A stretch of DNA of 64,000 nt from Sedimenticola hydrogenitrophicus (GTDB lineage Bacteria > Pseudomonadota > Gammaproteobacteria > Chromatiales > Chromatiaceae), in contig NZ_JAQGEI010000001.1 of the NCBI RefSeq assembly GCF_029017505.1, positions 186,001 through 250,000 on the forward strand, written 5' to 3'. This document shows positions 9,543-17,472 of this stretch, in pieces; the first letter of the stretch is position 1; every line of letters starts with the position of its first letter. The position numbers and the translations under genes were made by a program. The notes under the pieces were generated by a model that saw nothing but the letters and a program-made list of their open reading frames with translations, made no database searches and had not been told where the DNA came from.

Positions 9543-10412
9543 ATGTACGTTAAGAAAATCATAATCTCAACCCTGCTGACCGCATCGCTCGCCGGTGCCA
9601 GCTCCGCCGCGCTCGCGCGTGACCTGATCATGGGCCTCATCCCCGCCGAAAACAACGAGGAGATGGTCAAGACTTTCGAGCCGATGCGCGTCTACCTCGA
9701 AAACAAGCTCGGCCAGAAGGTGAAAGTCTTCACCGCCACCGACTACGCCGGCGTCATCGAGGGCATGAAGAAGAAGCGCGTCGACATCGCCTGGTTCGGC
9801 CCGTTGTCCTATTACCTGGCCGAGATGGAGGCCGGTGCCGAGCCGTTCGCGGTCGGCATCCGTGAGGGCAGCAGCAGCGCCACCTACAAGAGCATCCTCC
9901 TCGCCCCTTGCGGCAATGGCATTAAGTCGATTGAGGGCATGAAAGGCAAGAGTGTCGCCTTCGTCGATCCCGCTTCGACCTCTGGCGGACTGGTGCCGAC
10001 CTACATGGTGAAGAAGGCGACCGGAAAAATGCCGCAGGACTTCTTCGGCAAGTTCACCTATGCCGGTTCCCACGACGCCGCCGAGCTGGCGGTGAAGAAC
10101 AAGACGGTCGATGCCGCCGCCGACAACGATATCACCTATGGAAAGATGCTCGACAAGGGGCTGATCAGCAAACAGACCAACTGCGTGATCGCCGAATCGG
10201 ACCCGCTGCCGGGCTCGCCGCTGGTGTATCGCGGCGACCTCCCGTCCGATCTCAAACTGAAGATTCAGGGGGCCATTCTGAGCGCCCACAAGGAGATCAA
10301 GGTGGCGGGCTACGGCAAGATCAGCCACTACGTGGCTGCAAGTCCCGAGGACTATCAGGTCGTGCGCGACATGGTGAAGGAACTGGGACTGAAGAAAGAT
10401 CAACTCAAATAA
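9543..10412 (+). CDS. phnD: PhnD, periplasmic phosphonate-binding protein
   Basis: A 289-aa exported protein with a signal peptide ending near ALA/RDL. The mature start MGLIPAENNEEMVKTFEPM and the DIAWFGPLSYYLA and FVDPASTSGGLVPTYM blocks mark the PhnD family. It captures phosphonates for the PhnCE transporter. The ribosome site CAGGAG stands about 8 nt before ATG. The inverted repeat after it (10422-10457) may keep its mRNA level above that of the transporter genes. Confidence 0.95.
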   Translation: MYVKKIIISTLLTASLAGASSAALARDLIMGLIPAENNEEMVKTFEPMRVYLENKLGQKVKVFTATDYAGVIEGMKKKRVDIAWFGPLSYYLAEMEAGAEPFAVGIREGSSSATYKSILLAPCGNGIKSIEGMKGKSVAFVDPASTSGGLVPTYMVKKATGKMPQDFFGKFTYAGSHDAAELAVKNKTVDAAADNDITYGKMLDKGLISKQTNCVIAESDPLPGSPLVYRGDLPSDLKLKIQGAILSAHKEIKVAGYGKISHYVAASPEDYQVVRDMVKELGLKKDQLK

Positions 10413-10421
10413 CCGGATCGC

Positions 10422-10457
10422 AGCGCGGGGTGGAGGCCGCAACCTTTGCCCCGCGCT
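10422..10457 (+). repeat. phnD-phnC intercistronic stem-loop
   Basis: AGCGCGGGG (10422-10430) and CCCCGCGCT (10449-10457) form a perfect 9-bp stem with an 18-nt loop. There is no T-run, so it is not a classical terminator. Such hairpins after binding-protein genes often protect the upstream message or cause partial termination, raising binding protein above permease. Confidence 0.6.
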
Positions 10458-10472
10458 GATAAGGAGACTGTC

Positions 10473-11252
10473 ATGGCCAATATCACCATCAACCAGGCGG
10501 AGAAACGCTTCGGCAACGGCTTTCACGCCCTCAAGGGCGTGAACGCGGAGATCGCCTCCGGGAGCTTTACCGTCGTGCTGGGTCCGTCGGGTGCGGGCAA
10601 GTCGACCCTGCTGCGCCTCGTCAACGGGCTGGAAACACCGACGCAAGGGCACGTTGCCCTCGCCGGCGAGGCCGTGACCCCGGCCAACCTGCGCACGGTG
10701 CGCGGCGATGTCGGCATGGTGTTTCAGCATTTCAATCTGGTCGATCGCCTGTCGGTGATGACCAATGTGCTGGTGGGGCGTCTGAAGACCCGCTCCTGGC
10801 TGGGCAGCGTGCTCTACCTGTTCAAGCGCGAGGATATGGATATCGCCCACGAGGCGCTCGATCGCGTGGGCCTGGTCGAGAAAAGCTGGGAGCGGGCGGA
10901 CCGGCTCTCCGGCGGCCAGCAGCAGCGCGTCGGCATCGCCCGTGCGCTGGCCCAGCGGCCTAGGGTCATCCTGGCCGATGAGCCGGTCGCAAGCCTGGAC
11001 CCCGTGACCAGCGAGGAGATCATGCAGTTGCTGCGGGAAATCTGTCGGCGTGACGGCATCACCCTGCTGGTGAACCTGCACCAGGTGGATCTGGCCAAAC
11101 GATTCGCGGACCGCATTATCGGACTGAACGCCGGCAACGTCGTCTTCGACGGCGCGCCGGAGCAACTCGACCGGGCAACCCTGGCGAGCATTTATCACCG
11201 TGAGGGAGTCGTTCATGACGAGCAGCTTGAATCTGTGCTGGCCTACGCGTAA
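10473..11252 (+). CDS. phnC: PhnC, phosphonate ABC transporter ATPase
   Basis: A 259-aa ABC ATPase: Walker A GPSGAGKST near residue 37, Q-loop MVFQHFNLV, signature LSGGQQQR near 150, Walker B VILADEP, and switch histidine in LVNLHQ. It powers uptake with PhnD and the two PhnE permeases. ATG 10473 has an AAGGAG upstream. The upstream extension to 10446 falls in the intercistronic stem. The gene overlaps phnE1 by 38 bp. Confidence 0.94.
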   Translation: MANITINQAEKRFGNGFHALKGVNAEIASGSFTVVLGPSGAGKSTLLRLVNGLETPTQGHVALAGEAVTPANLRTVRGDVGMVFQHFNLVDRLSVMTNVLVGRLKTRSWLGSVLYLFKREDMDIAHEALDRVGLVEKSWERADRLSGGQQQRVGIARALAQRPRVILADEPVASLDPVTSEEIMQLLREICRRDGITLLVNLHQVDLAKRFADRIIGLNAGNVVFDGAPEQLDRATLASIYHREGVVHDEQLESVLAYA

Positions 11253-12015
11253 CGGCGTGCCACCCGCGGCGGCGCTCGTTACCGTCGCGCTGGTGTTCGG
11301 CCTTCTGCTGTGGGCCGCGCCGCGCGCCGAGATCGATTTCGTGCGCCTGGCGGGCTCGATACCGGCAATGATCGAGTTTGTCGGCAGGTTACTGGTAATG
11401 CCCGATTGGGATTATCTCCCGGAGCTCGGTGTGAAGATGCTGGAGACCATCGAGATGACCTTCCTCGCCACCAGCATCGCCCTGGTCCTGAGTCTGCCGT
11501 TCGGATTCCTGGCGGCCAAGAACACCAGCCCCCATCCGGCAGTCTTTCATGCCAGCCGATCGGCGTTGTCGTTCATGCGTGCGCTGCCGGAGCTGGTGTG
11601 GGCGCTGGTGTTCGTGTCGGCGGTCGGTCTGGGGCCGCTGCCCGGCGTGATGGCGCTCGCCTTCGTCACCGTGGGCTTCATGGGCAAGTTCTTCGCCGAG
11701 AGTATCGAGGTGGTGGACCGCCGACCGGTGGAGGGCGTGGCCGCCCATGGCGCGGGCTGGCTGCAGTTGCGCACCTTTGCCCACCTGCCGCAGGTGATGC
11801 CCGATTTCATCGGCACCACTTTATATATCCTCGATCACAACCTGCGGGCCGCGGCCATCCTCGGCTTGGTGGGGGCCGGCGGCATCGGTTACGACATGGT
11901 GATGGCGATGCGCCTGTTCGACTATGACCGGCTGCTGCCGATCGCGCTGTCCATCTACCTCGTCGTGACCCTGCTGGACCGGGCCTCGGACCGCTTGCGC
12001 CGGAAGGTGATCTGA
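11215..12015 (+). CDS. phnE: PhnE1, phosphonate ABC transporter permease
   Basis: A 266-aa inner-membrane protein with about five or six hydrophobic segments. The binding-protein-dependent permease loop is present (GVAAHGAGWLQLRTFAHLPQVMPDF, then LGLVGAGGIGYDM). It pairs with PhnE2 to form the channel. ATG 11215 lies inside the end of phnC, so translation is coupled, and the end is 1 bp from phnE2. Confidence 0.93.
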   Translation: MTSSLNLCWPTRNGVPPAAALVTVALVFGLLLWAAPRAEIDFVRLAGSIPAMIEFVGRLLVMPDWDYLPELGVKMLETIEMTFLATSIALVLSLPFGFLAAKNTSPHPAVFHASRSALSFMRALPELVWALVFVSAVGLGPLPGVMALAFVTVGFMGKFFAESIEVVDRRPVEGVAAHGAGWLQLRTFAHLPQVMPDFIGTTLYILDHNLRAAAILGLVGAGGIGYDMVMAMRLFDYDRLLPIALSIYLVVTLLDRASDRLRRKVI

Positions 12016-12016
12016 C

Positions 12017-12799
12017 ATGACAAACCGGACTCCCTTGCCCAGAAAACCATTCAACCCGACGCCGGTGTGGCTGTCGGCCTGGATCGCCGTCCTTTGGCTG
12101 ATCGTGGTCGACTTGGACATCTCCTTCCAGGCGCTGGCCTGGGGCCTTGCCGACATCGGTGAATACTTCGGCCGTTATGGCGATCCCGATTTTTCTGACT
12201 TGTCTAGATATCTGAAACTGTTGGCGCAGACCATCGCCACGGCGATTTGGGGCACGTTCTTCGCCCTGGTGGTCGCCTTCGCGTTGGCGCCGTTCGCCGC
12301 GCGCAATCTCACCACCGGCCCCAGGGCGTACCGCATCGCGCGCGAGATCCTCAGCTTCATGCGCGCCATGCCGGACCTGCTGCTGGCGCTGATCTTCGTG
12401 GCTGCGATGGGGCTGGGACCACTGCCCGGTTCGCTCGCTCTCGGGGTGCATACCGCGGGCTTTCTCGGCAAATTTTTCGCCGAGAGCCTGGAGCGTGTCG
12501 ATCCCGGCGTGATCGAGGCGGTACGCGCCGTCGGCGGCGACCACACACAGGTGGTGATGTACGCCGGCTGGCCGTCGATCCTGCGCGAGGCGCTGGGGTA
12601 CACGCTCTACATCATGGATCGCAACGTGCGCATGGCCGCCGTGCTCGGCCTGGTCGGCGCCGGTGGCATCGGTCTGGCGCTGCACGACACCCTGCGGTTG
12701 TTCAAGTACGACGAGTCGGCCGCGCTGATCGCCGTGATCCTGGCGACCTTGCTCGCCTTCGATTATCTCTCTACCTGGTTACGAGGAAAACTCCAATGA
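12017..12799 (+). CDS. phnE: PhnE2, second phosphonate permease subunit
   Basis: A 260-aa paralogue of PhnE1 with the same layout: FMRAMPDLLLALIFVAAMGLGPLPG, then the cytoplasmic loop AVGGDHTQVVMYAGWPSILREA and LGLVGAGGIGLAL. Two unequal permeases are common in phn operons and probably form a heterodimer. It contains TTGTCTAGATA near 12199, a copy of the putative PhnF operator. It overlaps phnG as ATGA. Confidence 0.92.
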   Translation: MTNRTPLPRKPFNPTPVWLSAWIAVLWLIVVDLDISFQALAWGLADIGEYFGRYGDPDFSDLSRYLKLLAQTIATAIWGTFFALVVAFALAPFAARNLTTGPRAYRIAREILSFMRAMPDLLLALIFVAAMGLGPLPGSLALGVHTAGFLGKFFAESLERVDPGVIEAVRAVGGDHTQVVMYAGWPSILREALGYTLYIMDRNVRMAAVLGLVGAGGIGLALHDTLRLFKYDESAALIAVILATLLAFDYLSTWLRGKLQ

Positions 12800-13266
12800 C
12801 ACTCTATGAACGCGCGGATTGGGCGCGTCTGCTCTGCGCGCACCCGGCGGCCGAAGTGAAGCAGGCCGCCTCGGACCTGGCGTACCGGCACACGGTGGAA
12901 GATCTCACCCTCCCGCAGGCCGGCCTGGGTTTGATGCAGTTGCGCGACAGCGCACTGCGTGATGCTTACTTCCTGGGCGAAATCCCTCTGGCCCGCGCTC
13001 ATGTGCGCGTGACCACCGCCGAGGGACGGCAGTCGGAAGGCGGGGCCCAACTGCTCGATGACCGGTCGGGTCTCGCCCGCGCCGTGGCGATCCTCGATGC
13101 AGTGCTCGCCGGCGGACTGCCCGGTGCCGAAGCAGTCGTGCCCCTGCTGGAGCGAGGCCGGGAGCGTTGCGAGGCGCTCGCGGCCGAGCGCCGGGCTCAG
13201 CTCGCGGCGACCCGGGTCGATTTCTCCCTGCTCGGCACCACCGATGAGGAGGACGAGGATGTCTGA
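12796..13266 (+). CDS. phnG: PhnG, C-P lyase core subunit
   Basis: A 156-aa protein beginning MTLYERADWARLLCAHPA, with the PhnG LGLMQLRDSALRDAYFLGEIPLARAHV block. PhnG joins PhnH, PhnI and PhnJ in the core complex that moves phosphonate onto ribose triphosphate and cleaves the C-P bond. ATG 12796 overlaps the phnE2 stop. The long frame beginning at 12247 is a shadow. Confidence 0.93.
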   Translation: MTLYERADWARLLCAHPAAEVKQAASDLAYRHTVEDLTLPQAGLGLMQLRDSALRDAYFLGEIPLARAHVRVTTAEGRQSEGGAQLLDDRSGLARAVAILDAVLAGGLPGAEAVVPLLERGRERCEALAAERRAQLAATRVDFSLLGTTDEEDEDV

Positions 13267-13828
13267 GATCGCTTCCATACAACCCTCCGCCTGGGAGCCG
13301 CTGACCCAGCAGTTCGTGTTTCGCCGCCTGCTGGAGGCGTTTTCGTATCCGGGTCGCGTGGCGTCCGTGGCGCGTACCGATGCGGCGCCGGTCCTGTCCC
13401 TGCTACTGGCCACGCTGGTTGATGCCGAGATCGCGCTCGCCGATCCGCAGGGGCTGATCGGTGCGGACGACTGGCGTCGTCTGGGCGCGCGGCGCGCGGC
13501 GCCGGAAAAGGCCCATTTCATCGTCGCCCGCGGCGATCTCGCCCCCGCCTTCGAGCCGTCCCTCGGCACCCTGGAGTCCCCGGAACGGGGCGCAACCGTC
13601 GTGTTGCAAGTGGAAAGTCTGGGCGTAGGCGCGCCACTTTCGCTGTCCGGCCCCGGTATCGACGGTGCCGCGACGCTTGCCGTCGGCGGCCTCGATCCGA
13701 CTTGGCTCGCCCGGCGCGCCGCCTGGAATAGCGCTTTCCCTCTGGGCGTCGATGTGATCCTGGTCGACGGGACCCGGCTCGCGGCGCTGCCGCGCACGAC
13801 GCGCATCAAATTCGAAGGAGGTCACTGA
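13259..13828 (+). CDS. phnH: PhnH, C-P lyase core subunit
   Basis: A 189-aa protein with the PhnH blocks FRRLLEAFSYPGRV near the start and LSGPGID in the C-terminal half, then AFPLGVDVILVDGTRLAALPRTTRI. PhnH has a degenerate PLP-transferase fold and is part of the PhnGHIJ core. ATG 13259 overlaps the phnG end by 8 bp, preceded by GAGGA. Its stop overlaps the phnI start. Confidence 0.94.
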   Translation: MSEIASIQPSAWEPLTQQFVFRRLLEAFSYPGRVASVARTDAAPVLSLLLATLVDAEIALADPQGLIGADDWRRLGARRAAPEKAHFIVARGDLAPAFEPSLGTLESPERGATVVLQVESLGVGAPLSLSGPGIDGAATLAVGGLDPTWLARRAAWNSAFPLGVDVILVDGTRLAALPRTTRIKFEGGH

Positions 13829-15012
13829 TGGGATACGTTGCGATCAAGGGCGGCGGGCGTGCCATCGAAGGCGCGGCCGGCGCCGCAGAAGCCTTGCGCG
13901 CTGCCGAAGGGGAAGACGGCCGGCCACTAACGCTGGCGGCGATCGAGCACCAGTTGCGTCTGCTCACGTCGCGCGTCGTCTCCGAGGGGGGGCTCTACCA
14001 CCCCCGTCTCGCGGCGTTGGCCCTCAAGCAGATGCAGGGCGACACGCTGGAGGCCGCCTTCGCGCTGCGCGCCTACCGCTCCACCAAGCCACGGCTGCTG
14101 GAGACGCCGGTCCAGGACACCGGCCGGATGCGGCTGATCCGGCGCATCTCCAGCGCCTTCAAGGACATCCCGGACGGGCAGATGCTCGGCCCCACCTTCG
14201 ACTACGCCCTGCGGTTGATGCGTTTCGATTTGGCCGGCGAGTCGCCGGAGACCTTCCGCGGTATCGCCCGTCGCTTCCTGTCCCAGGTGCCGGAGACGGA
14301 CCTGCCCGATACCTTTCCCAAGGTGGTCGACGCGCTGCGCGCCGAGGGGCTGCTGCCGCCCGCCGGCCAGCCACGCGAACCCGCCTTCGATATCACCCGC
14401 GAACCGCTGGTGTTCCCTGTGCCCCGTTCGGCGGCGCTCGCCACCATGGCCCGCGCCGAAACCGGCTCCCTGCTGGCGATCGCCTATTCGAACATGCGCG
14501 GCTACGGCGACGTGCATCCGACCATCGCCGAGCTGCGCGTGGGCTCCCTGCCGGTCATGCTGCCGCATCCGGTGACCGGCGAACCCACCGAGGCGGGCGA
14601 GGTGCTGATGACCGAGTGTGAAGTCGTGGCCATGTACGAAGAACAGGGAAGTTCAAGTGTCGCGGGAGGCAGGAAGCCGGGAGCGACCGAAGACGAAGGC
14701 GAATCCGGCGGCCCGCCGGTGTTCACCCTCGGCTACGGCGCCTGCTTCGGCCACAACGAGACCAAGGCGATCTCCATGGCCATCCTCGACCGCGCCCTGC
14801 AGAAAGGCATGCGCGATGGCCCGTCCAACCCCTCCGAAGACCCCGAGTTCGTGCTCCTGCACGTCGATGGCGTCGATTCGATGGGCTTCGCCAATCACTA
14901 CAAGATGCCGCACTACGTCACCTTCCAGTCCGACATGGACCGCCTGCGCACCACGCGGACGAAGGCCGGTGGGAAGGCGGCAGGGCGCAATGATGAAGGA
15001 GTTCAGTCATGA
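13828..15012 (+). CDS. phnI: PhnI, C-P lyase nucleosidase subunit
   Basis: A 394-aa protein beginning MGYVAIKGGGRAIEGA, with PhnI blocks LIRRISSAFKDIPDGQMLGPTFDYALRLM and YSNMRGYGDVHPTIAELR, and FTLGYGACFGHNETKAISMAILD near the end. PhnI displaces adenine from ATP during phosphonate attachment. It is about 40 residues longer than E. coli PhnI (354 aa). The extra length includes a charged Gly/Glu-rich insert around residues 272-294 (GSSSVAGGRKPG...EDEGESGG) that looks like a surface loop. Overlaps on both sides indicate coupling. Confidence 0.94.
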   Translation: MGYVAIKGGGRAIEGAAGAAEALRAAEGEDGRPLTLAAIEHQLRLLTSRVVSEGGLYHPRLAALALKQMQGDTLEAAFALRAYRSTKPRLLETPVQDTGRMRLIRRISSAFKDIPDGQMLGPTFDYALRLMRFDLAGESPETFRGIARRFLSQVPETDLPDTFPKVVDALRAEGLLPPAGQPREPAFDITREPLVFPVPRSAALATMARAETGSLLAIAYSNMRGYGDVHPTIAELRVGSLPVMLPHPVTGEPTEAGEVLMTECEVVAMYEEQGSSSVAGGRKPGATEDEGESGGPPVFTLGYGACFGHNETKAISMAILDRALQKGMRDGPSNPSEDPEFVLLHVDGVDSMGFANHYKMPHYVTFQSDMDRLRTTRTKAGGKAAGRNDEGVQS

Positions 15013-15911
15013 ATCCCGGCTATGAGCTGCCACAAAACGAAGCTGGCTACAGCTTCGGCTTTCTCGATGAATACGCCAAACGCGAGGTGCGGCGCACGGT
15101 TCTCAAGGCGATCTGCATTCCTGGCTATCAGACGCCCTATGCCTCGCGCGAAATGCCCATGGGCAGAGGTTTCGGCACCGGCGGGCTGCAGGTGACGCTG
15201 TCGCTGGTCGGGCCCGGCGATACGGTCAAGGTGATCGACCAGGGCGCGGACGACTCGGTCAACGCGGTCAATCTCAGGAAGTTCATCGAGCTGACCTGCC
15301 CGCATGTGGATACGACCGAACACACCCGGGACGCCACCCTGATCCAGTCGCGCCACCGCGTGCCGGAAATGCCGCTCACCGAAGCGCAGGTGCTCGTCCT
15401 GCAGGTGCCGTACCCCGACCCGCTGGTCGTGGTCGAGCCGTCCGAGGCGCGGCGCAAGACCATGCACGGCGAGGGCGATTATTCCCGCCTGCTGACCAAA
15501 CTGTATGAAGACATTGTCCAGTTCGATGAGATCACCATCTCGCACCGGTACCCCACGCGCATCAATGGCCACTACGTGATCGACCCGAGCCCCATCCCGC
15601 GCTACGACGTGCCACAACTGCACCAGAACCGGGCGCTGATCCTGCTGGGTGCCGGCCGCGAGAAGAAGATCTACGCGGTGCCGCCCTATAGCCAGGCCGA
15701 CCCGCTGGCTTTCGATGACGTGCCCTTCCGTACCGAAGACTTCACCGACGAATACGGCCGGCGCCGGGCCTGCGCGCGCTGCGGAGCCATCGACAGCTTC
15801 CTCGACGAGCTGATCGACGACGACGGAGCCAGGATCTGGCAGTGCTCGGATTCGGACTACTGCAACGAGCGGCTTGCCGCCGCAGGCAAGCAAGAGGTGG
15901 CCCGCGCATGA
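15009..15911 (+). CDS. phnJ: PhnJ, radical-SAM C-P lyase
   Basis: A 300-aa catalytic subunit that cleaves 5-phosphoribosyl-1-phosphonate using an unusual radical-SAM [4Fe-4S] site. The four-cysteine cluster motif is complete: C255 and C258 in CARCG, then C279 and C285 in WQCSDSDYC. The N-terminal NPGYELPQNEAGYSFGFLDEY block is diagnostic. The enzyme should be active. Starts and stops overlap phnI and phnK. Confidence 0.96.
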   Translation: MNPGYELPQNEAGYSFGFLDEYAKREVRRTVLKAICIPGYQTPYASREMPMGRGFGTGGLQVTLSLVGPGDTVKVIDQGADDSVNAVNLRKFIELTCPHVDTTEHTRDATLIQSRHRVPEMPLTEAQVLVLQVPYPDPLVVVEPSEARRKTMHGEGDYSRLLTKLYEDIVQFDEITISHRYPTRINGHYVIDPSPIPRYDVPQLHQNRALILLGAGREKKIYAVPPYSQADPLAFDDVPFRTEDFTDEYGRRRACARCGAIDSFLDELIDDDGARIWQCSDSDYCNERLAAAGKQEVARA

Positions 15912-16738
15912 ACCAGATGCTTGAAGTACGGAACCTGTCCAAGATCCATGGCCGCGGTTGCCCGCGGTGCTTCGACAGCACCGGCCCTGACATGGATACC
16001 AACATCTGCGCCCATTGCGGCTCGGTGGTGGCGGCCCACGGTGTGAGCTTCGACCTGCGCGCCGGCGAGATCCTCGGCATCATGGGCGAATCGGGCAGCG
16101 GCAAATCGACCCTGGTCAAGACCCTTTTCTTCGATGAGACGCCCACGGTGGGCGAGGTGCTGTTCTTTGACGGCGAGCGCCAGTGGGACCTGTTCGCGCT
16201 GAACGCCGCCGAGCAGCGTTGGCTGCGCAACCACCGCTTCGGCATGGTGTACCAGAACCCACACCTGGGCCTGAATTTCAAGGTCTCCGCAGGCGGCAAC
16301 ATCGCCGAGAGGCTGCTGATGAGTGACCTGTCGCATTATGGCGAAATACGCGAACGGGCGCGGCGGCTGCTCGCGCGCACCGAGGTGCTGCCGGAGCGGA
16401 TGGACGAGTCGCCGAAGAAGTTCTCCGGCGGCATGCAACAGCGCGTGCAGATCGCCAAGGCTCTGGCCACGCAGCCGCCCCTGCTGTTCCTCGACGAGGT
16501 GACGACTGGCCTGGACCTCTCCGTGCAGGCACGGATCCTCGATCTGATCCTGGAGATCCAGCAGGAGTTGGGCACCGCCATGATCGTGGTCACCCACGAT
16601 CTGGGCGTCATCCGCCTGCTGGCGGGCCGCACCATCGTCATGAAATATGGCCGGGTCATCGAATCCGGCCTGACCGACCAAATTCTCGAAGACCCCCAGC
16701 ACGCTTATACCCAGCGGCTGGTGGCCTCCAGCCTGTAA
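15908..16738 (+). CDS. phnK: PhnK, C-P lyase-associated ABC ATPase with a zinc-knuckle-like insert
   Basis: A 276-aa ABC ATPase: Walker A MGESGSGKST near residue 62, signature FSGGMQQR, Walker B LLFLDEV, and switch histidine in VVTHDLG. PhnK binds the PhnGHIJ core rather than a membrane permease. Between the first strand and Walker A there is a four-cysteine insert (CPRC at about 18-21 and CAHCG at about 35-39) that E. coli PhnK lacks. It looks like a zinc site. ATG 15908 overlaps the phnJ stop. Confidence 0.94.
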   Translation: MNQMLEVRNLSKIHGRGCPRCFDSTGPDMDTNICAHCGSVVAAHGVSFDLRAGEILGIMGESGSGKSTLVKTLFFDETPTVGEVLFFDGERQWDLFALNAAEQRWLRNHRFGMVYQNPHLGLNFKVSAGGNIAERLLMSDLSHYGEIRERARRLLARTEVLPERMDESPKKFSGGMQQRVQIAKALATQPPLLFLDEVTTGLDLSVQARILDLILEIQQELGTAMIVVTHDLGVIRLLAGRTIVMKYGRVIESGLTDQILEDPQHAYTQRLVASSL

Positions 16739-16749
16739 GGAGTCGCGCC

Positions 16750-17472
16750 ATGCAACCCGTACTCAAAGTCGAGGCGCTGTCCAAGCAATTCCAACTGTAT
16801 GAACAGGGCAAGCTGATCCCCTCCTGCGCCGACGTCCACCTGGAGGTCCAGGCCGGTGCACTCACGGCGCTCATCGGCCCCACCGGCGCCGGCAAGTCGT
16901 CGGTGCTCAAGTGCATCCATCGCACCTACCTGCCGACCAGCGGTCGCATGCTCTATCGCGACCGCGACAACCACGTCACCGACCTGGCGCTGGCCTCGGA
17001 ACACCGCATCCTGGAGTTGCGCCACAGCGATATCGGTTTCGTCACCCAGTTTCTTCACTGCCTGCCGCGCAAGGCCGCGCTGGATGTGGTCGCGGAGCCG
17101 CTGCTGGCGCGCGGGGAAGGCGCGGGGGGCGCTCGCGAGCGGGCGGCGGAACTGCTCGCCCTGCTCAATGTTCCCGAACGCCTCTGGGGCGTGCCGCCCG
17201 CGACCTTCTCCGGCGGTGAGAAGCAGCGCGTGAATCTCGCACGGGGGCTGATCGCCCGGCCGCGCTTGCTGCTGCTCGACGAGCCCACGGCCAGTCTCGA
17301 TCCGGCGACCACCGGGCGGGTGGTGGATCTGATCGAACGGATCAAGGCCGAGGGCGTGGCCATGCTGGCCATCTTCCATCAACCGGAGCTCGTCAACCGC
17401 CTGGCCGATCGCGTCGTCGAGCTCACGCCGCCGGTCGCCGCCACCGAACTTCTGGAGACCTGCACATCATGA
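16750..17472 (+). CDS. phnL: PhnL, C-P lyase-associated ABC ATPase
   Basis: A 240-aa ABC ATPase with Walker A GPTGAGKSS near residue 43, signature FSGGEKQR, Walker B LLLLDEPTASLDP, and FHQPE as the switch-histidine region. PhnL is essential for phosphonate growth and docks on the C-P lyase core with PhnK. It has an AAGGAG ribosome site. Its end overlaps phnM by 4 bp. Confidence 0.94.
   Translation: MQPVLKVEALSKQFQLYEQGKLIPSCADVHLEVQAGALTALIGPTGAGKSSVLKCIHRTYLPTSGRMLYRDRDNHVTDLALASEHRILELRHSDIGFVTQFLHCLPRKAALDVVAEPLLARGEGAGGARERAAELLALLNVPERLWGVPPATFSGGEKQRVNLARGLIARPRLLLLDEPTASLDPATTGRVVDLIERIKAEGVAMLAIFHQPELVNRLADRVVELTPPVAATELLETCTS

Noticed and set aside
9567-11216. Minus-strand frame of 549 codons across phnD and phnC
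   Set aside because: Spans two well-identified genes and has the composition of a GC-rich shadow.
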